Shown one piece after another: positions 12,701 through 23,972 of a DNA stretch of 64,000 nt. How positions within the stretch are numbered: the stretch's first letter is position 1; each line of letters starts with the position of its first letter. Source of the DNA: Hirsutella rhossiliensis (lineage: Eukaryota; Ascomycota; Sordariomycetes; Hypocreales; Ophiocordycipitaceae); assembly GCF_020360975.1 (NCBI RefSeq), contig NW_025408667.1:9734001-9798000 (forward strand), read 5' to 3'. Below the pieces are notes generated by a model. The model was not told the DNA's origin. It did no database searches and was given only the letters and a program-made list of their open reading frames with translations. The translations under genes and the position numbers were made by a program.

Positions 12701-15700
12701 GTACCTGAACAGCCAACTGCGCCCTCGGGCCGCCCAGGGGGCATGCTAAAGAGGAAATCGCAAGCCCCTTACTTACAGTACAGGCGCATAACGTCCCTGC
12801 TAACGGGCAGCCAGAATCGTCCCTCGGTCGCAGGCTTGTTATGAGAGGGAGCTGTCGGCCTATCGCATCCAAGCCCACATGTTGCCACTGCGCAGTTGGC
12901 GCCCGACAAACCTGCTTGGGCGGGTGCGTGGAGCCTTGCCGCCGTGCTTCCCGCGCCCGAGCCAACAGGCGGGTGACTTTTTTTTCGTGCTTCATGTACA
13001 CGATGTTAATAACGGATTTGTTTTTTTCCTTTGCAAAATCCGGTCTATTTTTTTTGCCGCTGCGGTGAGTCAAAGGCAACAAACGTCAATGAGTGCCGGG
13101 CTGGTGGTGCTTTTCCCCCCGGCCCCGGGTACTGTACGTCGTACGTTACTGCGGTACCGAGGCTGCAGGGCAGAGACCAGCCCTGTAGAGACCAGCCCTG
13201 TATGTAAGTGAGAGCGGCAGTCTCGCTTGCCGTTTCGACAGCGTTCCGTGGTAAGCCAAGAAGTGGCAACATCTAATACGGCACGTACCTTCCCCAGCAC
13301 CGGGCATGTCATCAGCGCGGCATGTACTCCGTGCGCGGCGAGCCCGAAAAGGCACTGTCCCTGCGCGGCTCTGGCCAGGCCATCTTGGTATACCCGTCGG
13401 ACATTTCGGCCCCTGTCCTCCCATCTAGGCCTGACGCGCGCTCTCTGGCTGGGAACACCTGCTCATGGATGGTCTCCAGCCCAGCCTCGCCTCGCCTCGC
13501 CTCGCCTCGCCTCTGCCTCCCGATGGTCCTCTGCAAACACCGAGCTGAACCGAGCAAGAGCGCTTTCGCCAAGAATCGGGCTGAGACTTCATGAGATGAG
13601 ATGGCACATCATCAGATGAGATGCTCATGCTCCAAGTTAGATGGTGCCATGTCCCCTGGCCTTGATGACGGATGCGCTCCACAGTCATCAGGCTTGACGT
13701 TTGGCCTCCCACCCAGGCACCCACCGCACAGCCTTGTTGCCTCCCCCCATAAGCCACTCCGAGTGATGCTTACGCCTGGCTACACGACTTCGCCAATGGA
13801 ACCCGAGCCTGCATTAGCCTCGCATTGTCGGGTTGACATGTGCAAAGGAACCCTCCCGCCCCCGGGCTTGCGTGGCAGAGTGTCGTTGATGTGCCATCCA
13901 TTCCTTTTGCCATTCTGCGGGCCCCATCACCTGTCTAGGTTGCATCTCTTGCTGCGACCTGGACAGACAGCCTGGTTGGCTCTGCGGCCCAAGAAGCTGT
14001 GCCTCTCACGAGTGCTCGGCCGCGATGGCTGCTTGCTTGTCTGGCATGATGGGCTCCGAGTCCAGCAACGCAATGCAATCGCCGTGGCTATTCCCGGCGT
14101 CGCTGGGCCGGACCCGCCCGACGAGGAAAAGGAGCATTAGCCATCAGAAGCCGCGTCTGTTTCCCGACCAATGGTGGTGCGCCTGGCTATCGGGCCGCGC
14201 GCTGGATCGACTGTCAACGGCGGCTAGTGGGTGGACATGTACGTTGGTCGGCAATCTGCAGTCGCCCTTTTGCGGACGGGGACGGCCGGCAAAGTCCGTG
14301 CCTTCAAAGTGCATGCATGTCACTGTTGGTACGGACGGAGAGCGTTTGCTCACGCGCTGCCTGGAACCATTGTACAGTACGGCCATGATCCAACAGCAGG
14401 TTACTGTACAGATGCCTACGCACCATGTTTTCGCAACACGAGAGGCATCGAGGAATGCTCTCCCCTGTCTTATACACATGCCCATTATACGGGGTGCGTA
14501 ATCGGGCCATAGGGGAGTGACCAAAGGCATACTGCGAGCATGAGCCCCACGTATACGGTTTCAACCAGCTATATGCTCAAGATGCCAGTCTACCTGGAAT
14601 AGGGGCTCACCATCAATCGACTCTGGACTCTATAACTCGTCATGCCATGTGATATATGCAGTGCCTGTCCTGTGTTCCCTGGTATTTCGACAGATGTGTG
14701 TGTACCTGCTTAAGCGAGCTGCCTGTGTTGCATCTCGAGTCTCTTTCATTGGTACCTTGCTGTAATTGTGCCTGGCCGGGAGAAGGGGGGGGGGGGACGG
14801 TCAGCTTCTCTTCCGCAACGATGACGCGGAAATCGAGTCTCTCGATGAATTACTGATGTCATATGTGGAGCTTGAGCGATGCACCTTGAACTGAGTGTGG
14901 GATGGTGCGGAATATGCTCTATTCTCCCCCCCTACCGTGCCTCAAGCGCAAGAACAAATGCATGGGTTGAGACTCTGCAAGCTTACAGAACCCATCGTCG
15001 CCTTGTTGGTCGGGTGGCACTTTTGGCGTGCATATAACTCATACTGTATGAAGCGCGAGCAAGCAAAGCAAAAGCAGAGCCAGGCCCGGGTAGTCAAGCC
15101 ATGTTCTTCGTCCGTCAGGTACAAGCCAAGACCGGCCCGCGCTCCCGCACTCTGGGTTTCGGCAGTCGATACACATGCATACATGTAAACACACAGACGC
15201 CGAAGACATGCCAAAAAAAGATGGGGAAAGCGCCGAGAGACGGATGGGAGCGGGCGCGGCGCCGAGGCCTAGGATCCAGAGTCGGATCGGCCGGCGGAGA
15301 AGATGGTGTCTGATGCTGCAGACGGGGGAGTGCGCGTCGGGACCAGGAGAGGCAAAGCAGGGATTCTACGCCTTGCCGTAGCGTGGGAAAACACTGGATG
15401 AGCCGCACAGACGGACCTTTTGACTGCATCTCCAAATCCATGGCGTCCCCAGAAGGGCCTGTTGATCAGAGGCAAAGGGACAGGGACAGGCCCTCACGCA
15501 CAATCATGGTTATAGTACTGTACAGTCCTGGATTACGCAACAGCAGCCGTTTGCGTCAAGGGGGAGCGATGGCAACACCTGGCCAGACAGGGTCAAACCC
15601 CCTTCCTGTCCCAAGCAAGTACGTAACCATGGAGCCGAACCTACTGTCGGTTACACGAAAGCTTTACCTCGGTGTGCTAAAGTACTGTAGTCTGTCGCCG

Positions 15701-18235
15701 AGTTGGGGTAACAACTAGACAAGTGACTACAATTAATAATGCCGCATCACGTCTTTAATTCCGCTGCGACGGGATACGAGCCGCTGCGCCTCCCCGCACC
15801 AAAGGGGTTGACTGACATACTGTACTGTATGTGCTGTATTATATACAGTACATCCAAAAGTGTGTTGCTATTTAGATTAAACGTTTGCTGAAGCATGTAT
15901 CCGTAGTTGGCCCTCGAGTCTGTGCATCTTGTTCACATGTGGCCGCGTCGAGGAGCCGAGGCTCAACAAGGCCCCATGTCGTCTTGTTTGCCCCGTCCAT
16001 GCCTATTCTGTGCGCCAATCTAATTACACACACATCGCAGTTCTTCTGTTTACAAGGCGCAGCATGCCTGTTGTTCAAACGTGTTTGTTCCTGTCGACCT
16101 CCTAACCGCTAGAGGAGGTGATTGCCTAGGCACCTACCCAAGACGGGTTGGTCGACCTGACGCTGTCCAAGGTCCAGTGAAGCCACCGGCAGGCAACCCC
16201 CTACAGTACAGTACTGTTAGGTAGTAGTAAGATGCCTGTCTTGCCGCGCCATCTGTATTAATCAGGGGTAGCTTGGCGGCAAAAAAGTGACAGCTTTGTT
16301 AGGAAGACAATGGAGGCCGTGTGACACAGCAGATGGACCACGAGCGTGGGGTACAGTAATTACATGCAACCACACACACACACACATCTAAAGGACGCCG
16401 ACGTGATGGATACCGGTAGAATGGGCCCGGCGTACCGGCAGCGGCAGCGGCAGCGGCAGCAGAAGCAGCAGCAGCAGCATGTGTCGAGGTGCCTACCTGC
16501 CTGGGTATACACTGCGCGGCGGCCATCGACTCCGGCAAGCCGCGGCATTTCTCCTCCGCACCGACCGGCCGATGCCGGGGACCCGTAGTGACAGGGCGGT
16601 GGAGGGCGGTGGAGGGGACCCCGTGCCGCTGCCGTATTCGGCCCGTCCAGGATCGCCTGGCCGCGCAGGGCTGCCTACTGTATTACTGTACAGATGGATG
16701 TGTGAGTGGATGGAGCTCGCCTTACGTTATGGATGAGGCCGGTGGGTTCTACCGAGCATGTGTGTGTGCAGATATGTATGTATGTACGAGCGCCGCATCT
16801 AAGTTACCGTACCACCGTGTCTGTAACCAGCCGTGTTGTGTTGGTCGCGTGCGAATAATTACTGTATGCAGCATTTCTGGGGAACCCGCCCCTACGCCCC
16901 TCACGGCCCCCCTTTTCGCCCAGACAAGAAAGACTGCGGCTCTCGGCAATGCCATCGGTGCTCTGCTTTGCTGGAGCCAACGACAGACTCCTTTAATATC
17001 GGCCGGATGGTTTGAGAGTTGCGACGGTAGCCTCGCACCCCTGTTGAAAGTGATGTATTGCATCCTGCTATATGAGTATATGTGTGTTCCTTGCTGCATC
17101 TATAGCACAAGGCGGCCACGAGCTCTTCGTCCAAGGCCGTGTTGGTTGCCGCACATGGCAGGCAGGCAGGTGGCAAAAGGAGTCATCCGTCAACCGGACA
17201 GGGATTCTAGCCGTCTTCCAGAAGGCCCCAACGAGTTGGATTACCTACCTACTGTATGTACCTACTTAATACCCAGGTAATTACAGTACTGTACGTTGAT
17301 TCGCATGCATGAGAGCCTGGCCTCTGTAGCCCTGCAGTATACGCTACTGTACGCCACAGTGGCGTACCGCACGTAATGGGCTTCTATGCCTTGGACTCTA
17401 CAGAGTATACTTACCTAGGTACCTACCTACTTGGGTGTGTGGAAATCTTGTATGTACAACATGCAGTCCAGGCAGGCATCGATGCGCTGGTAGCACTTTG
17501 CGGTCCTTGAGCGGAGTTTGCAATTCAATATCGTCGACTTCCGAGATCTCTCCCCCGTCAACATGTCCACGTCTGCTCATGCCATCCATGCCTGTGGAGC
17601 CATTGATTGCATGGTACCAAGTGCCTGCAGAGTGCCAAGTTCATTGAGCCCCCCATTCCAACCACCCCGCCGTCCTCGAGTACATGCTCGGTACCTCGAC
17701 CCCGGAAGTCGCCGACTGCCTGCCCGTGATACCTTAAGAGTGATACCTTTAAGAGTCGTGGTGGTGGTGGTGGCACGAGACGTCAGGAGAGGGGGTGCCT
17801 CTGTGTACCAGCGCCCATCGCCCATCCACCGTTGAGTTTGACAAGGCGCGGAGCGGTCCCAACGGCCCGTCATGGCCGCTCGTCTACCGCCCATACAGCG
17901 GCTTTGCGATGCTGGTGGGCTATTATGTGCGAGAGGCAAGGTACGGAGTACAGCCTACCTAGGTACCTACCTAGGTACCTTGGGTACCGCGCAGACCCCG
18001 CGGAAGCATTCCGAAAGGTACTAGGTAGGTGGCTCCAAAACACTCCGGCCCCGGTATTAAGATTACCCACCGTCGATGCTCGCAAAACGTCCCGACCTCG
18101 AGCCTCTCCATACCAGGCAAAAAACGCTGTCCTTCATTTCAACCCACCCCCGGCCGCTTGCCTCCCTCCGTCGCATCGCCCTCGCCCGTCATCGCTCCCG
18201 AGATTGCTACCCCGTTGGCGATCCAAGCAGCAGCC
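9775..18235. other. Long gene-poor intergenic region (about 8.5 kb)
   Basis: No frame here shows a protein motif, conserved splice pair or credible codon pattern. The longest open frames (13601-14140, 16489-17280) read as low-complexity translations of GC-rich DNA. The region lies between the 5' end of the Zn2Cys6 gene and CIA2, so it contains both promoters and the upstream leader of the transcription factor. It is full of TACTGTA/TACAGTA palindromes and CCTAGGTA words (see findings), and has simple repeats: a CCTCG array near 13487-13515, CGGCAG/CAG runs near 16435-16480, and a G run near 14787. Confidence 0.6.
13487..13516. repeat. CCTCG simple tandem repeat
   Basis: About five perfect copies of a 5-bp CCTCG unit, ending in CTCTGCC. 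A microsatellite without coding context. Confidence 0.8.
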
Positions 18236-18902
18236 ATGGCCGCCGCCGTCCTCGACAACGCCAACCCCACCATCCTCAGCGCCGAGCAGCTGCCCACGCG
18301 CCACTCCAAGGCTGCTCCACGAGAGGGGCCCGACACCAGGTATGACGCCCTGGTCCGCCAGCCGCCGTCCTATCTGTCCCGTCCTTTCTGCGACGCCAGT
18401 CATGCGTGGCCGACTGCCGCCGTGAGCCATGCCGCAGACCCTATCGATGAACAGGAAATATACGGTACGAAATTCGCTTGCCTCTCCGTCACCGCGGCTC
18501 TGCCTTCGCTGACCTGTTTCAGATCTCATCTCCACAATATCAGATCCTGAGCATCCTGTCTCGCTTGGCCAGCTGTCCGTCATCAACCTCCCGGACATCC
18601 AAATCACTCCTTCTCCTGCCCTAGGTGTGCCACACCCAAACACAATCGTCCAGGTCTCGGTCAAAATCACGCCCACCATCACCCATTGCTCTCTCGCAAC
18701 CGTCATTGGACTGGGCGTCAGGGTGCGCCTGGAACAGGCCCTGCCGCCCAACTACCGCGTCGACGTTCGCTGCAAGGAGAACAGCCATAGCCAGGATGAC
18801 CAGGTGAACAAGCAGCTCGGAGACAAGGAGCGAGTCGCCGCTGCCCTGGAGAATGATACATTGAGAGGCGTCCTAGACAAGATGCTGGAAACATGTTCTT
18901 GA
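18236..18902 (+). CDS. CIA2: MIP18-family Fe-S protein assembly factor Cia2 (cytosolic CIA targeting complex)
   Basis: Exons 18236-18464 and 18523-18902 join to 202 residues; the intron is 58 nt with a GCTGAC branch site and CAG acceptor. The ATG sits in GCCATGGCC context. The N-terminus (DNANPTILSAEQLP) and DPIDEQEIY precede the MIP18/DUF59 domain: DLISTISDPEHPVSLGQLSV, then ITPTITHCSLATVIGLGVR, which carries the family's conserved reactive cysteine, and a VNKQLGDKERVAAALEN tail. Cia2 with Cia1 and Met18/Mms19 delivers 4Fe-4S clusters to cytosolic and nuclear apoproteins. Length fits the family (yeast 231 aa). A possible extra intron starting GTATGA at about 18340 would change a poorly conserved linker, but I found no acceptor that keeps frame convincingly. 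Confidence 0.9.
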
Positions 18903-19333
18903 GCCTGAAAATGGCCATGCCAAGCATGGTCGGATCATAGGAGCCTCTGAAGTATCGAGGCTTCGACTCACTTCTGGGCTGTGAATGCCGCCGCCTACGC
19001 AACGGTCGGGATTTCTCCATGATGGGACATGGACGGGACATACTCGGACACGCGGCCGGCTTTGGCTTGCGGGGACAGCTGCACAGTCTTGTCTATGCAA
19101 GGTTGATGCACTCAGATTGCAAGAAGCTCTGCGGTACGCTGGCGTCGTCGCTGCATACGCCTTGCAGCTCCAAGGACACGCATGGTTATGCGTCGCGGCG
19201 TCGGTCAAGCCCCCTGGTCGAGGCCAATTTGGCGACCCAGATGAAGGCGAGCACGGTGACAGCTCGCAGCCTTGGCAGGACGGACTACCGAATGCTGCGA
19301 CTGCATCTGACCGCATACGTACATACATGGAGG
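18903..19333. other. Intergenic, CIA2 3' flank
   Basis: No supported feature up to the transposon target site; it should hold the CIA2 3' UTR. Confidence 0.5.
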
Positions 19334-19342
19334 CTCGGATCC

Positions 19343-19460
19343 GAGTAATCAAACATGCACTCCTGATTTTCAAACATGCACTCCGACTTAAACCCCATTT
19401 GGAAGAGAGCCCCACCAAAATTTGGCGCGGCGCGTTCCCAACGCCGTGGCCGCCGCGGCT
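19343..19460 (+). repeat. Left terminal inverted repeat of the MULE-type element
   Basis: Begins GAGTAATCAAACATGC. It contains two direct copies of CAAACATGCACTCC near the tip, a likely transposase-binding pair. Identical to the reverse complement of 20182-20299. Confidence 0.92.
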
Positions 19461-19634
19461 TGCCGCCGGCGCCCGAGGCCACCTCTGCACACACGTTCGT
19501 TCGTTTTGAAGCCATCGTTTTGAAGCTATCACCAACTATTCAGCACACCACACCAACGCCGCCACCGCCGCCGCCGCCTACCGCACAACCGTCACGATGA
19601 ATTCGACCGATCGCAACATGAATACAAACAGACG

Positions 19635-20018
19635 ATGCCCTCACTTCCACAGGCGCCGCCGGGCTCACAGGGGTACTACGTAATGCCACCGCCTACAACA
19701 CATGTGCCTGTATACACACAGGCGCCGCCGGCGGCATCGTACGTCTACCCGATGCCACCTACGCCCTCACAGTGGCAGCAGGGGCCGCCCCCCTCGGCAC
19801 AGGGACATCACGATAGCTGCCTGTGGGCACAGCCGCCGGTACAGTCGCAAGGGACGGCAAGGGAGCCTGCCCGACAGCCAGGGGATCAGAGGGACACGGC
19901 GCCATACAATTTTGGTAGGCAGGCCGGGCATACGTTCGTCCCTTACGTGCCTCGTCCTCCGCCGCGTCAGACGGATCAGACGGATCCTACGGATCCTCCG
20001 GCACCGTCACAGTCATAG
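19635..20018 (+). CDS. Pro/Gln-rich ORF inside the MULE-type element
   Basis: 127 codons from ATG to TAG, with repeated APP/PPPT, VPVYTQ and DQTDPTDP words, no cysteine pattern and no transposase motif. It may be captured host sequence, or simply an open frame in a C-rich interior. I recognise no family. An upstream ATG at about 19597 in another frame would compete. Function unknown; expression uncertain. Confidence 0.3.
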   Translation: MPSLPQAPPGSQGYYVMPPPTTHVPVYTQAPPAASYVYPMPPTPSQWQQGPPPSAQGHHDSCLWAQPPVQSQGTAREPARQPGDQRDTAPYNFGRQAGHTFVPYVPRPPPRQTDQTDPTDPPAPSQS

Positions 20019-20181
20019 TCACGGCGTTGATTGATCTCACGGGCGGTAGTCAAAGGTGTGCACATTGTATATATATCGGAAAATAGGTCGGGCCGGGCGT
20101 ATTGATATATTTGAACGACTCAAGGAACGCAGCTTCCAGCGTTGGTGATAATTAAATGCTGATTGAATGCGACCGGGCGGC

Positions 20182-20299
20182 AGCCGCGGCGGCCACGGCG
20201 TTGGGAACGCGCCGCGCCAAATTTTGGTGGGGCTCTCTTCCAAATGGGGTTTAAGTCGGAGTGCATGTTTGAAAATCAGGAGTGCATGTTTGATTACTC
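20182..20299 (-). repeat. Right terminal inverted repeat of the MULE-type element
   Basis: Inverse partner of 19343-19460, ending GCATGTTTGATTACTC directly before the second CTCGGATCC target-site copy. Confidence 0.92.
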
Positions 20300-20308
20300 C
20301 TCGGATCC

Positions 20309-22028
20309 AGGGCCGGCAGTTGCAGGAACCCGCACAATGCTACCGCAGTTTCGAATTCCTCGCCCACAGAGGTGGAGGAGTAGCAGTCGGTGGGCGAACC
20401 TTGGTGGGCAAGCTTGCCATTAACTGGCCCCATGTATGTGTCGTGCGAAGGCTTTCTGGATAGCCTCAAGTCATGTTGTTCTCTCCGTGTCTGTCTGATT
20501 CCGGGCGCACAAATAGCGCCCGCTTCCCCGCACGCCGACGAAGCGCGAAGGAATGTCCGGGCGGCCCGACCAACCCACGGCTGCGGAGGGCGGGAATGGG
20601 GAGGAGTCCTCGATACGAGATTCGGAGGTTTTTAATCTTCGGGTCACGCCGGCTCCTGTACCGAGCTGCAGCGGGTGCCGTGAGCCATCAGGGTCCTCGC
20701 AAGCGGACGGCAAAGGCGGGATGTGTGTTGCCTACCATCGTATTTCCCAGCGTGGCCGAGGTGGGGCTGCATTCGTTGTCGAGCGCGCTCTCGTCGTCCT
20801 CGCTATCGGCCATGCCCGCCCGGCGGAAGCGAGTCGTCGGCGTATCGCTTCCAAGGGGAGGAAAACAAGGTCATCCTCCTCTCGCTGGTGCGAGGGCCAG
20901 ACTCCATCCATGGTAAAGCCATGCCTAGGTTCGTCGCGGACGAGAACAGGGCGGTAGAGGCCACGAGCCGAGCTAGACGGGGCTTTTATATCGTTGGCAA
21001 TGCTCATAATATGCTTCGTGGCAACAGCAGGACCCGGCAGACGTAGGAAAATATAGCGAGGGCGTTCTAAGGTCGAGCCGGGCGCATCTTCCTCTTACGT
21101 ATGCCGCTCATGGCACCTGGACGAAAACCTTTCAGTCTGAGGGGCTGGCGCCTGATGACGGCAAGTAGGTGCCTTGCGAGGTGCGGCGAGAAGCCTCCGA
21201 CGGCACAAAGTGAGGACCCCACGGGCTTGCGGTGGGAGCTTCAGGTCGGTGGTGCCCCGAGCATGCGCTTCATCCGAGTAGACGAGGCATTCCCGCAGAC
21301 TTCTCGGCGAGCGGGCGTGGCTAGAGGAGCGGAGCTTCTGCCCGTCTCTGCCGCCGAACCCGGGCTCGGTTGTCGGCGAGCCGAAAGTAAACCCCTGCCT
21401 TCGCCTCCGTGTCCATGGCTGACCACTTCTCGACAAGGCTTCGGCTGTCCGTGCATGCGCGCGCGTGCATGGTGGATATGCCGGGCATTGGCAATTTTTT
21501 ATTTATTTATTTTTTGGCGTGGTATGTTGCCGCCGCAGCGTAAGCGGAATAAGCCGAGGCGGCGTCGGTTCCTGGCTGAGAGACGGCCGTCGATGAAGAG
21601 GGCGTCGTCACAACTCACGCGCGCACGTGTAGATATTAACGTGCGGGTGTACAAAGTGTAGACGCACGTTGCTGATGGAATGTATTTCATCTGTAGACAT
21701 GCTTGGACCACCGGGGCATGGGGGTGTGTCGTGGGTAGAAGAAAATAGGGTCGTCTCCAGCACAATCCTCTTCCTTCTTTGCAGCCAAGTGGTTCTGATC
21801 CCGAGTACGTTCCGCGTAATGAGGCGCGTGAGACTGAGTAACATGACAAAGCATTTCGAAGAGAATATGTACGGATATATAAAGGCCTTTTCCCTTGTAT
21901 ACGAAACACGAAGGCCAAGGGCGCCCGCTCCGCAGCCGTGCCTCCAATACAGACAAGGTCAAAATAGGGGCCCCAAGAAGGGAGCAAAGCCGAAGGGGGC
22001 GGCGCAAGGAGCCAGGCAAAGAGCACCA
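20309..22028. other. Intergenic, no supported gene
   Basis: Several 80-190 codon frames overlap on both strands, but none has recognisable motifs. A T/A-rich run (TTTTTTATTTATTTATTTTTT-like) lies at about 21495-21516. The last few hundred bases hold the 3' UTR of the GMC oxidoreductase. Confidence 0.5.
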
Positions 22029-23972
22029 TCACGCCCTCTCCATCTGCTGTAACATCACGTCGGCCGCCTTCTCGCCCACCATGTAGGTCGAGACGGCGGT
22101 AAACGTGCCGGGGATGCGCGGGAAGACGGAGGCGTCGACGACGCGGAGGCCGCGCACGCCCCTGACGCGGAAGCTCGAGTCGAGGACGGCCATGGGGTCG
22201 CCGTCGGCGCCGATGGGGCACGTCGACGAGGCGTGGTGGCCCCAGGCCGTGTCGCGCACGTAGGCATCAATGTCCTCGTCCGACTGGATGCCCGCGCCGG
22301 GTAGCACCTCTGCGACGGGGACGAGCTGGCGGCGGAAGGCGTCGCGCGCCAGCCTCACGCCCTCGCGGAGCGCGCGCACGTCGGCCGCCGCGTCGCCGCT
22401 GCCCGTGTCGAAGAAGTTGTACGTGATGCGCGGCATGTCGAGCGGGTCGGCCGACTGCAGCGTCACCGAGCCGGCGCGGTTGCGCGGGTGGCCCTTGAGG
22501 ATGGCCCAGGTGAAGAGGTCCTTGCGGGCCGTGATGTCGACGCCGTATCCAGGGTAGTAACCGCGGAAGTCGATGGGCCCGCCAAAGACAAAAGTGTCGT
22601 ACTCAGACGCGGCCGACGACTTGAAAAGCATCGACGCGGGCAGGCCGTTGGAGACGTAAGGGCCCCTGCTACCGATGAGGGGCAGCGGGTGCTCCCACTT
22701 GCGCAGGCACGGGTCTTCGGCGGCGGACGGGCCAAAGGTGCAGCCGTGAAACGTGGAGAAGTTTGTCGGCAGCCGGCCCTGGACGGCCACCTCGTAGTGG
22801 TCCTGCAGGTTGGCGCCGACGCCGGGCAGGTCCTTGACGACCCGGATGCCGAAGCGGGTAAGTTCCTGGGCGGGGCCGATGCCGCTGAGCTTGAGGATCT
22901 GGGGTGAATTGTAGGCGCCCCCGGCCACAATGACCTCACGCCGGGCGGTGACCGAGCCGGGGATGCCCTGGGCCGCTGTCCTGGAGCGCGGACTGGCGCG
23001 ATAGAGATAGGCGCCGTCGAGGAACTCGACGCCCGTGGCGCGGGGCTCGCTGCCCGACTCGTCAAAAACGACTTTTGTGACGTGGCAGTTTGTCCGCACG
23101 TCGAGCGGGTACCGCTTGGAGCCGTCAGACTTCTTTGCATCGCGGACGGCGACGATGAACTCGCGGGCGCCAACGCGCTGGCCGCCGCGCGAGGAGATGG
23201 GAGTCTGGAAGTAGCCGCCGTCGCGGTCGCGCTGGGCCGAGTCGGCGTTGGCGTCGCCGGCGAGGACCGAGGCGAGGTTGACGACGGCGTCTGTGAGGTT
23301 TCCGAGGGCAAAGGTGCCGCCAAGGATGAGGCTCATCAGCTGGGGGTCGGTCAGGGCGAGCGTCAGCGGGGCCGTCTCGGTGGACAGCCAGCCGTCGGAG
23401 CCGTGGCCGCGGGCGCCGGGCAGCAGGTAGCGTTTGTTCTCGATGCGGGCAAAGTAACGGCGCATGCGGTCGGCGGACCAGGAGGCGTCGCCGGTGAGGC
23501 GGGCGAGGTGGTCAAAGTCGGAGCGGTGCGGGTAGACGGTGACGAGGGCGTTGTGGGCGGTGCAGCCGCCGAGGGTGGCGGCGCGCGGGTATAGGGTGCC
23601 GAGCATGCGGGCGGCGGGCGGCGGGGTGAGCCCCGTGTAGACGCGGCCGTCGGGGGTCTCGTACGACGTCTTGTAGTCACGGGCCTGGCGGGCGTCGTCG
23701 GCGTAGTGGCGGACAAAGAAGTTCCAGGCCATGGATTCGTCCTCGGACGACTTGGCCGAGAAGGCGGGCACCGTGTAGTTGACGTTGGCGCCCTCGTCGT
23801 GGCCCGCGTCGAGCAGCAGGGTGCGGTGGCCGGCCATGGCGAGGCGGGCGGCCAGGGGCCCACCGCCGGCGCCGGCGCCGACGACGGCATAGTCGTAGCC
23901 CGAGAGCTCGACGGCCGAGGCGGACAGGATGAGGTTGAGGATGAGGTTCAGGATGACCATGTGGGGCCGCAT
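22029..23972 (-). CDS. Secreted GMC-family FAD oxidoreductase
   Basis: An intronless 647-residue frame, with start chosen at the ATG at 23972 because it places a hydrophobic signal peptide (ILNLILNLILSASA, about residues 7-20) at the N-terminus; the frame is open further upstream. The FAD dinucleotide-binding motif GAGAGGG is at residues 32-38, followed by LLLDAG. The GMC signature region has YPRAATLGGCTAHNA, then GAYNSPQILKLSGIGP and LPGVGANLQDHY. Near the C-terminus WGHHASSTCPIG (His579/His580) provides the catalytic histidine, followed by RVVDASVFPRIPG. Members oxidise alcohols or sugars with FAD, and the signal peptide implies an extracellular or vacuolar enzyme. The second active-site His/Asn near residue 625 is not obvious (GTFTAVSTY). 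Substrate unknown; aryl-alcohol oxidase, glucose oxidase and choline dehydrogenase-like are all possible. Confidence 0.88.
   Translation of the reverse strand: MRPHMVILNLILNLILSASAVELSGYDYAVVGAGAGGGPLAARLAMAGHRTLLLDAGHDEGANVNYTVPAFSAKSSEDESMAWNFFVRHYADDARQARDYKTSYETPDGRVYTGLTPPPAARMLGTLYPRAATLGGCTAHNALVTVYPHRSDFDHLARLTGDASWSADRMRRYFARIENKRYLLPGARGHGSDGWLSTETAPLTLALTDPQLMSLILGGTFALGNLTDAVVNLASVLAGDANADSAQRDRDGGYFQTPISSRGGQRVGAREFIVAVRDAKKSDGSKRYPLDVRTNCHVTKVVFDESGSEPRATGVEFLDGAYLYRASPRSRTAAQGIPGSVTARREVIVAGGAYNSPQILKLSGIGPAQELTRFGIRVVKDLPGVGANLQDHYEVAVQGRLPTNFSTFHGCTFGPSAAEDPCLRKWEHPLPLIGSRGPYVSNGLPASMLFKSSAASEYDTFVFGGPIDFRGYYPGYGVDITARKDLFTWAILKGHPRNRAGSVTLQSADPLDMPRITYNFFDTGSGDAAADVRALREGVRLARDAFRRQLVPVAEVLPGAGIQSDEDIDAYVRDTAWGHHASSTCPIGADGDPMAVLDSSFRVRGVRGLRVVDASVFPRIPGTFTAVSTYMVGEKAADVMLQQMERA

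Larger units (their letters stand above)
19343..20299. mobile_element. Non-autonomous Mutator-like element (MULE type), 957 bp, complete
   Basis: The two ends form inverted repeats identical for 118 bp (19343-19460 and 20182-20299), then separated by a 1-bp indel. The element is flanked by a perfect 9-bp direct duplication, CTCGGATCC, at 19334-19342 and 20300-20308. Long TIRs plus a 9-bp target duplication are the hallmark of Mutator/MULE elements (known in fungi as Hop). The interior has no transposase; it holds a 127-codon Pro/Gln-rich open frame (19635-20018, plus strand). It is therefore a non-autonomous copy. The near-perfect TIR identity and intact target duplication suggest recent insertion or little RIP at this site. 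Confidence 0.9.

Noticed and set aside
13601..14140. 179-codon open frame on the plus strand
   Set aside because: Proline/leucine-rich translation without motifs or splice structure, overlapped by frames of similar length on both strands; typical of GC-rich non-coding DNA.
16489..17280. 263-codon open frame on the plus strand
   Set aside because: Longest frame of the gene desert, but it runs across TACTGTA palindromes and CAG repeats and shows no domain or consistent codon bias.
18340..18440. Possible additional intron in CIA2 (GTATGA donor)
   Set aside because: The natural GCAG acceptor shifts frame; the only frame-keeping acceptor is a weak GAG, and reading through is open.
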